Assembly: GCF_902459465.1 (NCBI RefSeq)
Contig: NC_047073.1
Coordinates: forward strand, 744,001-808,000
From: Asterias rubens
Taxonomy: Eukaryota; Echinodermata; Asteroidea; Forcipulatida; Asteriidae
Reading direction: 5' to 3'
Length of the DNA stretch: 64,000 nt
The position numbers were made by a program, and so were the translations under genes. Below are positions 24,017 through 35,405 of this stretch, one piece after another (the first letter of the stretch is position 1; the number at the start of each line of letters is the position of its first letter). The notes beneath the pieces are model-generated. The model had not been told where the DNA came from. It saw only the letters and a program-made list of their open reading frames with translations, and ran no database searches.

Positions 24017-26218
24017 AGGGGGAATGCGAAATAAACAAACCGTAACTCAAAGTTAGCCTCGCGGGCTTTTGGAGGTTTTAATGGTAAAATTATTCCCAAA
24101 TTGAGGTATATGACGTCCTTAGCAACACCCTTATCAACAGCCGTAGCCGTAGCTGTAGACGCCAATTTGGAAACGGCCTTATGGGGTTCAACCTCGTTAC
24201 CACTTGTTTAAATATTTCATTCTCCCTACTAAAATTATAGTAAAAATCAGGTGGGTTCGGTGAAATATTCATACCGTTGGGCAAATGTTCGAATCTGTTG
24301 ACTAAAACAGAACTAGATATCAAGAGCACTGAACAAATGTGCCCTTAAAAATTCTTCAAATACTTAATACTACACGAATTCAAAGACAAGTGTCTTGGAC
24401 AACTTTCTGTTCTAAAAAGGCAGGGTATCCCTTTGGCAATTACACTGATAGTTAGTGTGCATAAAAAACTACTTGGCAAGAGCACTACTGGAGCGCTCCT
24501 AATATTGTTAGAAACGGCACCCTTTAAATCTGAGAATGGCTTTAGGCTTGAAGCCTTTCCCAGGCATCTGAAAATTACTTGCCACCAGAGTGGTTGACAA
24601 TTTTCAAACCCTGCCTTTAAAAGTTAGGGTCATAGATTAATGTCTAAAACTCTAAATGCGATTCATGCATAAATCGTTTCTGAGATGTCTGAGGGCTGGC
24701 TGGTGTCCGTTCGAGAATGCTGCAGCCATCAATGATGCGGTTGGTACCCGCTGTCACCTTGCTAATTATGGATTGATTTGACACGCTTGTGAAAATATTG
24801 CGACTGTTTTTTGTTTTTTTGTTGCAGTTTTTCAGCTAAAACTGTCAAATGTTATTTACCTGTCTTTGTAAAACTACGCTGTAACACAAGCGTTATGACC
24901 CTACCTTTATCACGCGATGAAAGCAAATTGTGATCAGAATGTCAATGTTTGGTGAAATTATTAATAACAATGAAACTTGTTTACTTTAAGTTGTTTTTTT
25001 TTCTTTGGGGGAACCTACGATGGATGCAAACAGCGTTGTCTGAAATAAATTATCATTATTATTATATTCTCGCTTTCACTTTGTTCCCCATTATATTATA
25101 TATTTTATACGACTATACTTGATTCACATACTATTATAATATTATAAGATTAAATATATATATATTTCTTTTTTAATTTTACACACATTTTACGATGAAA
25201 AAATAAACGTTCGTCAGCCTTTTGTTCGTACTACCTTACCAAATCTTCAGCCATGGCATAATCATCTCTCCTGAGATAAATGTTTAAACAAAACATGTAA
25301 AAAAAAAAACGAAGGAAGGAAAAATTTACTATTTTGAAAGCGAAGTAATTGCAGCTTGAAAAAATTTGCGTCACACTCAGGCACTCGGGCTCTTCCAAGG
25401 AAAAACATCCCAACTCGAATTTTATTTGTTACTAATCATTTAAAATTCTGAATGCATGATGTGCATTGATATGAAAATAATGTGTCATATCTTGGCCTCC
25501 TTGTAAAACACTTTCGTTCCGTATTTATGGCCAAACAACTCATCTGCTTTTCTTAACATGTAATATTTCAAATTTGGCGGTTTTGCCGATGTGCTCGCAA
25601 TGGCTTAGACAAAGAAAGGGAGATCAGGGTGCATGGATCGGAAAAAGGTCGAGTGCTCGAAGGTCGAGGGCATAAAGAATTGATGAAAGAAAAATTAAAG
25701 CTCAAATGAAGCGTAAAAATTGGTACTTTTAAAATTATCTAAAGAAATAGAAAGTGTTTTTACCATCATGGTTTCATCTTTTAAAAGACTTTGCCCGTCC
25801 TAAAGTTACTTGTATCAGCTGCTGATTTTGATTTCAAAGTCACGTTTACCGCAAAGATGAGCCTTATGTGATGAAAATCGATGAAGAATAGACACCCGAT
25901 GTTTGAAAAAAAACGAGATATATACACTCTAAAAAATATATCAGTCAAAACAACGCTAAGTAGTCGTATGAGACATGATTTTGACTAACTTGCATCAAAA
26001 CCATGCCCCTTATGACCAATTAGCGTTGTTTTGACTAATATATTTTTACAGTGTATGCTAACCTAGAACCAAACACCGGTTAATTCTACATGCAGTGTAG
26101 TGGACAGATGACCTCATTAAATAAAAAATTGTGTTGCAGTTATGTCCCTCTATGGGCGAAGGGACTCATAGCTTGTGGGGATTCATTAAGGCTTAGCTAG
26201 AAGGCATATGTGTTGGTT
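24017..26218. repeat. 12-kb tandem array unit, copy 3 (truncated)
   Basis: The third copy matches unit positions 1 to about 2,214 and then diverges abruptly after 26,218. It resembles copy 2 more than copy 1. It carries a private 15-bp deletion near 24,600 flanked by short microhomology. No gene of the unit is included except the 133-bp MITE. The breakpoint is 216 bp beyond the stop codon of the CARD/coiled-coil/ubiquitin-like gene. Confidence 0.93.
25923..26055. mobile_element. 133-bp TA-flanked MITE (copy 3)
   Basis: This is the same element as at 1,919-2,051, carried along in the truncated third unit. Confidence 0.75.
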
Positions 26219-26434
26219 TCTCGGCTCATGTAGAGCAAGGCAATTATAACAGTAAACTTGGAGGCAACCAACTGCGCCGCAGGTTAGGGTATTAATTTTT
26301 TTCTAATAGTATCTTACTTTCCCTAAGACAATGTGGAAATAAGCATGTGATTTTTTGTCATTTTCATGGAAACTGCCTGTAAATTGCCATCGCGTGCATC
26401 GCCTTGTTATAACATAGAGTAAGGACAAGAAACC
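26219..26434. other. 3' flank of the CARD gene beside the array breakpoint
   Basis: Unique sequence lies between the truncated array unit and the stop codon of the CARD gene. No AATAAA on the minus strand was seen here, so the transcript's poly(A) site may lie inside the third array unit. Confidence 0.5.
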
Positions 26435-29400
26435 CTAACGAGTGGACTGAGGTTGCTTGAGATTCAAAGAGGACACACTAAGGTCAAGGGCCTGGTCAAG
26501 ATGTGAATTATCTGCCTTATTTTCAGCGGATTCCTGCGTCAATTGGCCAGAAGAGGACATAACGAGCACGTTACCAACGTGCATGGTTATATCCTTATTA
26601 GCTCTCAGTAGCTCAATCACATCTTGATCGTCTGCAAGGACTTGGTCACCGCAGACTAGGTACATCTTTTCGATCGGGAGGTTCTTCTTGCGGGCAAGGA
26701 GAGGCTTTAGGTGGGTCACGGTCATTCCGGGTTCCACGTCCACATTGATGTCGGTACCAGCGGGGAGAAGCTGGACTACCACGGGGCAGGTAACTTGAAG
26801 AATGGCACCCTCATCGATGTTGTAGTGGGACAAAGTTCGGTAGTCTTCCAGTTGTTTGTTTTTGTAAGAAATCTAAATCAAGAACAACAAAACAAAATAT
26901 AGAAAGAATTACTTGACTGCTGCAAAAAGTGTCGTCGTTGTTGTTCTTTATGTTTTTGTTGTTGTTCTTTTTGTTGCTGTTGTTGTTGCTGTTGTTGTTG
27001 ATGTTGTTGTTTTTCTTGTTTACCTTTATGTGATCCAGTGGTATTTTGGTCCTCTCGAAGATGGTGGCTTTGATGTTTGCAGTGGTGTTGATCTCATCTG
27101 CGGTTATGACAAGCTCCTCAGTTTCAGACAGCTTAGCAACCACAGGAAACCTCAACCTGAGGTCAAGGGTCGCATTCTTCCTGATTGAGTACAGCTGGAG
27201 AGAGGCGTGGTTCTCCAGCAGTACTTCTTTGTACGAAAGCTGCTGCTGGTGAGGGGGTATGCCAGTATACTTGTAAATCCGACACTTGGCCAACGCAACG
27301 GTATCTTCAGAAGAGAAGTCTATGGTGTGGGTGGGACCATGACAACTTTTCACCTGCCAAGACATAAATGGGTATTAAATTAGTTAGGTAGATAACAATA
27401 ATTTTGGGTTGAACAAAGACAATTTGAATTGAGCGAGATTGACCTGCGACCTCAAGATCAATGAGCTCTCTACCAACTGAACTGGTTAGTTTTATGTTGG
27501 CGGTCTCCATATTTTGTAAATATCTTATTCCAGGAAGCCATAAAACATGTAACTACCATGTAGCCATGGACAACACCAAAGTTTTAAACCTTGGGAGCGG
27601 CAGCAAAGGGGATAATAACAATAATAACTTTGCAAGAATAATGCAATTAACAACAAAACAAAATAATACAATTGCAGGGATTGAAGAGTCAGTTGGAATG
27701 TTAGGACCTGACCTAAGATTATGTCCGAAGTTTAAAGACAGGGGAGTGCCTTAAACATAAGAATAAAAACTTAGGGTGCAATTATTCAGCAGAACTCACC
27801 TTTAGTTTGAAAAGGTTCCGTTGGTTCATAGCAGGTGTTGCCAATCGCATTTCAAACTTGGGTTTCGGACCGCCATTGTCCGTGCTGGGTATTGGCGAGT
27901 TATCTTCCAAGAGCTGACCGTTCATGTACAGCTTCTGCCAACTGGCCGGTATCCCTTCTTCTGCTTCCAAGACATTCTTGAAATCTCCAACAGTCTGAAG
28001 TCCGGCTGCTTTTACATCAAAGAAATCTTTCCTGGATTGTCTAGGATATCGGGCACCCTTCAGAGCGATCTCAAAGCCGTGTGCTGTTTGTTCATTATCC
28101 TGGTTCTCGCTAAGTGGAACAGACTCCAATTCGGTCCTCTGGTCATCATCCATGTCAAAATCAGCCTCATCTGGATGCTCCCCAAGTTCCTGTTTCTGTC
28201 TAAGTGCCTTCTCCGTCCTCAGCTCTTCCTTTTGTAGCTCTACCTCTCGACGCTGTTGCTCTACCTCAATCCAGCTGAGGAGCTCCTCACGTTTCTGTAG
28301 CTCTCCATCCTTCTTCTCAAGCTCCTCCAAGCGGTCTTCCATCTCAGTCATCTTATCTCGGTTTGGGAGACTGTGGAAATGCTCAGCCTCCCTGTTAAGG
28401 AGCTCTTTATCACGGCGTATCTGCTCAACCTCAATCATCCTCAGGGCACGCTCCATTCTCTCCTGGGCCTGTAGGCGACAATCCAAGACATCCTGCAGAC
28501 TGTCCATCTCTTTCTTCTTGAACATGAGATCATCTTCTTTCTGACGCAGTATTTCCTCTCTCTTCTCGTATTCTGTTGAAGCATCTCCCATCTCCTCTGC
28601 CTTGGTTTCCAAGGCGATTTCCCACTCCCGCTGCTCCTGTGCCATTTCCTGGACGTCTCTTTCCTTCTTATCAACTTGGTTCTGTTGTTCTTCCAACTCC
28701 TTCGATGCCTCTTGTATCTGCAAATCCTTCTGTTTAAGTTTAGCGTCTTTCTCCTTGAGTTTCTTCTCACGCTGCTCCAGACCCTCGCCAATGATCGTTA
28801 AATCTTCTTCTGCCCGGGCCACATTTTGCTCTCTCTGTTTAAGTTGAGCTGCCACCTTTCGCTGCGCTACCTGCATCGTCTTTATCTGCTCTTCGAGGCG
28901 TACTGTCTCTATTTCTTTACGACGTAAATCGATCTCCTTCTTTTTCAGGGCACCTTCTTTCTTCGTGACCTCATCTTCTTTCTCGGCCAGCTGCGACTCC
29001 TTGTTCTCGATGTTGCTTTCCCGTTCTTTGATCCTATCCTCTCTGACGTAATGCTCGGCGCTACGACGTTCTTGGCGATCACCCCGGTAGGCCATATCCC
29101 GTCCTTTCATCTCAAGAGATTCTTGTTGGCGTCTGGTAAGCTGGATGCGTTGCCTTCCTTCCTCCTCCCGTCGCTTTATCTCAACTTCCTTGGATGCAAG
29201 ATAAGTCTCCTTCTGCTCCAGCATTGCCATTCGCCTCCTCATTTGGCCTTCCCACTTGCGATGCTGGTCATCCAGTCTCTTCCTCTCTCCTTCCGCCTCA
29301 GTCAGGCCAACTTCAAGCTGCTGTCGTGCTTCAGTGGCCTGCTGCCTCGCCATATCTGCTTGGGAGGTGGCAACATCCCTGTCATCCTCAGCGAGTGCTA

Positions 29401-32400
29401 GTTGCTCCTTGAGCTTCTTGATGGCCGAGTTAGCTTCAGCTGTTGTCTGGATGCACTTCTCTAGCTGTAAGGACTGCTTCAGACTGTCACTCTGTGACTC
29501 TGTGAGGTCTGACTGCAGGTTTGTCAGTGACTTCATGACGTCATTGGAGGCACCATTTCGGGTGTTGCTGGGAGACCCTCTACAGCTACCTGATGATGAT
29601 GGGACAGATGAGTGGAAACTTCCTGCGCTGTGCTTTTTGCGCTTACCACCTATAAGAAAGATAATAAATCGACAATCAGCAAGTTGGTCTTCATGTGATA
29701 CACAAACTGAAAATACCAATGAGTTAGAAAAGTAATCCAGTCATTTTGATCCCGGTGGTTTTCAATAAAGCTTTACCCTCCTTGGAAATTTTCAATCAAA
29801 AGAGATTTATCTCATTTTTGCAGAACATTTAAATTATTTTAGTTTTTAGACCCAGGTGGAGAGGAGCACATCTAGACTGAAACTTAAAATTGTTATTTTT
29901 GTAGGCATTACATCTTGATCTAGCCGATCACTCACCACTTTAACTGTGTTTTTTTTCCTTTCAATTTAAAAACAAATGTTTTTGACGAGTGCCCCAAAAA
30001 ATTGATAAAATTCTTCTCAATTTAAAAATACATAGAGCGGTTTCTAGCCAAAAATGTTGAACAAATTTAAAGGGAATACAATAAGTTTAGAAAAAATGCT
30101 TCAAATAACCCAAAAGAAGTAGGGTAACTCCAAAACAGGGTGTCAGCAGGATTATTCATATTTTAAATTGCAAATCATTGTGAAGAATAGACAGAGTCAT
30201 TGTAAACGTACTCTTTGGGGGCACTACGATGTTCTTCAGCTGTTCCCATAAACTGTTGGAGAGATGTTGAAATGGGTCTCGTAAGAGCTGCACAAGGTCG
30301 AAAAACGGCCCGTATTCATTGACTTGAGGCAATATGGCGTCGAACAATATCTCAGCCTTTGCCTCTGCGTGAGATTCGAGCTCTAGCTGCCGCTTGGTGG
30401 CGCTCGTCAGGGTTACTCCATTTCCCGCCTCCAGCTTTCGAATTAAACTCTCTGGATCGGCTGATACGTCACTGATGAAACAACTACGACATGTTTTGAA
30501 GACGTCGACGTAACTGCCTGAAACGGATGAGTTAAGTTTTGCGTCTGTAAAAAAAAAAGGAAGAATGTAAGGCGCTCAAAGAATCTCACAGGATTAGACA
30601 AAATAATATACTCAACAACTTCGTCCTTCGGATGGGAACTGAAACCGTAGGTCCCGTGCGTACTACCAATGCACGTAAATAACTAATTATATTATACTAT
30701 CGCTAAGAGTATGGGTTCACTCAAGTCCTATAGGACGCACGAAAGTGAAAGGTTTAACAAATAAACAAGAACAAATAAACAAGAACAAATCAAACACGAC
30801 GACCATTGTGTATGCCCAGAGTAGCAAGCCACGCACAAACAGTTTTTGCTTATACTATTTCGTGCTATATGGAGTGCCATTGATAGCCTTTCCGTATGAT
30901 GAAGAAGTCATGGGCTATGAATAAACAACTTTCAGTGAATGATTTTACTTGAGTCCTGCTGTATTTATAACACTTTGCATGAAAGTAGTTAGGCCTATAT
31001 CCATTTTGTTACATTTAAGTAACAAATTTATATTTTTGCTGCGTCATGCATTGAAGTATACGACGTCGCTATTAGCAACGCACGTATCAACCATGAGTCG
31101 TTTATCCGTCGTCACGGACGATAATTTAGGTACCACCACAGTTTATTTTATTTCTCCCCGTCGAATAATGTCATTAAATATTCTTCATGGAGAAATTATA
31201 TAGTGTTAAAACGGTTTAAAAGCACTGTACACGTTTGGTGATTGTCAAAGACCAGTATTCTCACTTGGTGTATCCAAACATTATGCATTAAGAAAGCTGT
31301 GACACTTAGACTCAATTACAAGAGAATATTAAAAGAAAAACATCCTTGTTAGACGAATTTGTGTGCTTTAGCTGGCTAATAAAAGGCTTCAGGCCGGTCA
31401 TTTATTATTTGAGTAATAAACTGCCTCTTTCTCAAAAACTACGTTACTTCATTATATGGAGCAGTTTCTCACAATGTTTTATACCATCAACAGCTCCATT
31501 GCACATAACCAAGTAGGTTTTTATGCTAATAATTATTTTGAGTAATTACCAATAGTGTCCAATGCCTTAAAGTGCAGGCCTATCTTTGGTTTGTGAACCG
31601 TTCAATTGTTTTATTCCAAAATAAATGTAGATGTATACAAACAACTAACATGTCAAAATTTCATTTTTAAAGGGTAGCCACGTTTTTTAGATTTCGCCGA
31701 CATGTCCACGCAGGAACGTCCACGCATGAAGAATAATCCCCTTAAGGAATTTACAACTTGAGAAGCGTAACTGTGGTAACGCTTCTCAGATACAAATTCG
31801 GGTGAATTAAAGCTGTTATATTTTTACAGAACCGCATTTCGAAGTGAAATGTTTCTCAAAATGCTTTCAAAATGAAAAGATATTGGAATCAATTTTAAAC
31901 GTGGGGGGGGGGAAGTTTATAATATTCCATTACTATTTACACATAATCGATTTGTATTTGTCTTTTAGAACATTATTTATTATTCAATGATAGATTTTAT
32001 TACTTTTTTTCTTATTTTATTTTTTATTTTTGTATTTATATATTTAGTTATTTATTTATTTATTATTATTTATTTATTTTTTTTTTTTTTTTTTTTTGGG
32101 GGGGTGGAATTGTCTCACCATTCAATAAGGAACACCATCCAACAACAATCAGGAGAAATGATATCAGAATACTGATTTAAGTAAACAAAATGAACTTAAG
32201 TGTGGTATGAACTTTAGAATCAGTGAGCTTTCAGATGGAAATATTTCTCTGTGGAGGATTGGTACTGGTATGAACTTTAGAATCAGTACGCTTTCAGATG
32301 GAAATATTTGTCTGGCGGATTGGTACTGGTATGAACTTTAGAATCAGTGAGCTTTCAGATGGAAATATTTCTCTGGAGGATTGGTACTGGTATGAACTTT

Positions 32401-35400
32401 AGAATCAGTGAGCTTTCAGATGGAATTATTTCTCTGGAGGATTGGTACTGGTATGAACTTTAGAATCAGTGAGCTTTCAGATGGAAATATTTCTCTGGAG
32501 GATTGGTACTGGTATGAACTTTAGAATCAGTGAGTTTTCAGATGGAATTATTTCTCTGGAGGATTGGTACTGGTATGAACTTTAGAATCAGTGAGCTTTC
32601 AGATGGCAATATTTCTCTGGAGGATTGGTACTGGTATGAACTTTAGAATCAGTGAGCTTTCAGATGGAAATATTTATCTGGAGGATTGGTACTGGTATGA
32701 ACTTTAGAATCAGTGAGCTTTCAGATGGAATTATTTCTCTGGAGGATTGGTACTAGAATGAGCTTTAGAAATCACTGAACTTTTAGATTGAAATATTTCT
32801 CTGGAGGATTGGTACCCATGGTATGAACTTTAGAATCAGTGAGCTTTCAGATGGAAATATTTCTCTGTGGAGGATTGGTACTGGTATGAACTTTAGAATC
32901 AGTACGCTTTCAGATGGAAATATTTCTCTGGCGGATTGGTTCTGGTTTGAACTTTAGAATCAGTGAGCTTTCAGATGGAAATATTTCTCTGGAGGATTGG
33001 TACTGGTATGAACTTTAGAATCAGTGAGCTTTCAGATGGAAATATTTCTCTGGCGGATTGGTACTGGTATGAACTTTAGAAATCACTGAACTTTTAGATT
33101 GAAATATTTCTCTGGAGGATTGGTACTGGTATGAACTTTAGAAATCACTGAACTTTTAGATTGAAATATTTCTGTGGAGGATTGGTACTGGTATGAACTT
33201 TAGAATCAGTGAGCTTTCAGATGGAAATATTTCTGTGGAGGATTGGTACTGGTATGAACTTTAGAATCAGTGAGCTTTCAGATGGAAATATTTATCTGGA
33301 GGATTGGTACTGGTATGAACTTTAGAATCAGTCAGCTTTCAGATGGAAATATTTCTCTGGAGGATTGGTACTGGTATCAACTTTAGAAATCACTGAACTT
33401 TTAGATTGAAATATTTCTGTGGAGGATTGGTACCCATGGTATGAACTTTAGAATCAGTGAGTTTTCAGATGGAAATATTTATCTGGAGGATTGGTACCCA
33501 TGGTATGAACTTTAGAATCAGGGAGCTTTCAGATGGAAATATTTCTCTGGAGGATTGGTACCCATGGCATGAACTTTAGAATCAGGGAGCTTTGAGGGTA
33601 ATTATTCTCGAGAGGATTTGGCACTAGTATGAACTTTAGAATAATTATGAACTTTAAGATGGAAATATTCCTCTAGAGGGTTGATACTGGTAAGAACTTT
33701 CAGATTGAAACAGTTTCTAGAGGAAGTGTATGGTTTGACCTTACAATTCAGTGAGTTTTTATATTGCGCTTCACATTGACCTATCGCGAACAATGCTACA
33801 AATGAGCACATAGCTACGCACACACAAGCGCAATATTATAATCCATAAAGTTGTCGTGACTTTGCGCATTGGTCAGGACATGGGTGTTTGATCATGAATA
33901 TTCATGATAATGACGTATAATTAGATGTTAAATTTGATCGGGGATAAAGAATACACATAGGGCCTATACACAAAGTAAGAGTTATACGGTAGTCAACGGG
34001 GAAGCTGTTTTTCAGTTCTACCAAATCCTGAAAAGAAATATTGTATTCAGGGATAGAAAAAGAATTGCGAAAAAAATTGTGCAATTTAACTCAACATCTG
34101 ACATTATATGACAATTAATGTGAAATGCATTAACAGCGTGGTGTGTAAACACATCACGTCAAACTACCTTGAATAAAACGTCATTATAGCATTATGAGAC
34201 ACAGATTGATAAGCATACATTGACATGAATTAATACTGTAGTGTAATGATCCATGTTGATTTATTGTTGATAATTTTGTATTTCATTTAATTTCATAACT
34301 ATGTGTTTAGCAAAACGAACACTGGCAGGAATTGATCAGCCATCATGCAGATTATAAAACAAATGACCAAAAGCTTACATTAAGATCTCATTCAACTCCC
34401 CATTGGCCTTAAATGACCCAAATTCTACATTGTGAAATGGAAACCACAATGTTTCCCCATTCTAGGCCTAGATGAACTAAAATAATATAAAATTTATTTT
34501 CAGAGCAACTTGGGGATGCACTTTGCAGGGTCCCCCTCCTTGGACGCTATTGCTAGCTTCTTACGCAGTCATGTTTGTCTGTTATGAAACACCTCATATA
34601 ATAATAGTGCCATGGCTTCTTATTTGGCGCTTATATCTGTCACTCAGTGACGCCAAAGGCGCTTTAACATTCAGTATTTTCCTGCAAGGTATGTGAGACC
34701 TCGTTTCAAAAAAGACCTACTCCTTTTACAATATACAGCCTATCAAACCACTAAACGCTGGGGCGAACCCCTTCTCATTTCGATTATTTTTGATAAATGC
34801 AATGGGTTCGCATCCCCTGGCTGCTGCTTCCCACGGGTTATATCGTAAATTTGGGTGTGACTAACGGTTATGGCTTCTGACGGGCACCCCTAAACAAAGG
34901 TATTGACAAAATAGGGAGACCACCAACAATAAAGCTGGATAGCTCAGTCGTAGAGATACTGTAATCCGGAGTTCGTGGGTTCAAGTCCCGCTCCAGTCAA
35001 TTTGTTTAGGTTCAACCCCAAATTAATCTCTGCCAATGGTCATTATATAATTATTATGTAATCATGTTTGTACTTACCACCGGCAGATGGAGTTCTGTTC
35101 TTCCGTCTCCCTTCGTTATCTCGGTCTTTTTCTTTCGGCATGAGCTCTTGGGCAAGTTTCTCGTGGCCCTGTTCACTAAGCACATTACAGAACAGCTCAA
35201 ACTTCTTCACCTTTGTGATCTTGAGCGCGTCCACTAGTTTATTCGTCTTCTCTTTATTGGTTTTCAACTTGAGAATCAGATCTCTTATGCCTTCGTTTAT
35301 TACATCTTTTAAGACCAATTCCTTAGCGATTGCATCTGCATCGATGGTTTCAGCAAGCTGTGCCTTCTTGGAATCTAGTAACTTTTTACGAGTAGAGCGC

Positions 35401-35405
35401 TCCAT
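26435..35405 (-). CDS. CARD-CARD-coiled coil-4x ubiquitin-like protein (5 exons, 1092 aa)
   Basis: Exons on the minus strand are 35405-35078, 30544-30212, 29649-27800, 27353-27024 and 26872-26435. All junctions are GT-AG with matching phases. Exon 1 encodes a CARD (about 5-90; LVLKDVINEGI, KTNKLVDAL, FELFCNVLSEQGHEKLAQEL). Exon 2 encodes a second CARD-like helical domain (about 125-215; ILFDAILPQVNEYGPFFDLV). Exon 3 begins with a Ser-rich linker, then a Glu/Lys/Arg/Gln heptad coiled coil (about 258-735) and ubiquitin-like domain 1 (about 745-825). Exons 4-5 add UBL2 (832-905), UBL3 (906-976; KQLEDYRTLSHYNI, very close to ubiquitin) and UBL4 (977-1047), then a 45-residue tail. No UBL ends in Gly-Gly before a cleavage point, so they are fixed modules. 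CARD plus coiled coil resembles CARD9/CARMA scaffolds; an immune or cell-death scaffold is inferred. Confidence 0.85.
26930..27022. repeat. (AAC/GTT)n microsatellite filling CARD gene intron 4
   Basis: Interrupted GTT/CTT triplets occupy most of the 151-bp intron between exons 4 and 5. On the coding strand they read as Asn-rich codons without a stop, so the exon 4 frame stays open through the intron. Confidence 0.8.
27425..27505 (-). mobile_element. tRNA-derived SINE fragment in CARD gene intron 3
   Basis: On the minus strand an A-box-like GTTCAGTTGGTAGAGAGC and a B-box-like GGTCGCAGGTCAATCTC are followed by TTTGTTCAACCC, the same tail as at 35,005. It is a SINE and not a functional tRNA. 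Confidence 0.6.
31215..31572 (-). mobile_element. 'GGCACTGGACAC' fold-back element in CARD gene intron 1
   Basis: Near-complete copy. Its left end TTTAAAAGCACTGTACACG..TTGGTGATTGTCAAAGACC and right end GTAATTACCAATAGTGTCCAATGCCTTAAA are related as inverted termini. It belongs to the family also seen at 40,046, 49,808 and 55,248. Confidence 0.7.
32200..33620. repeat. 61-bp minisatellite (~23 copies) in CARD gene intron 1
   Basis: The unit is GGTACTGGTATGAACTTTAG then AATCAGTGAGCTTTCAGATG then GAAATATTTCTCTGGAGGATT. Most copies are this type. A second type has AGAAATCACTGAACTTTTAG and recurs at intervals. Some units carry a 3-bp insert (GTGG or CCATGG variants). The array degrades at its right end. 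Confidence 0.97.
34930..35010 (+). mobile_element. tRNA-derived SINE in CARD gene intron 1
   Basis: GCTGGATAGCTCAGTCGTAG resembles a tRNA A box and GGGTTCAAGTCCCGCT a B box. The following CCAGTCAATTTGTTTAGGTT is shared with SINEs at 37,025 and 50,740. Confidence 0.65.

Noticed and set aside
28152..29735. Several Ser/Leu-rich plus-strand open frames over the CARD gene exon 3
   Set aside because: They are antisense shadows of the Glu/Lys/Arg-rich coiled coil.
32200..33620. CRISPR-like regular repeat
   Set aside because: Units are contiguous 61-bp copies without unique spacers, in an intron of a eukaryotic gene.
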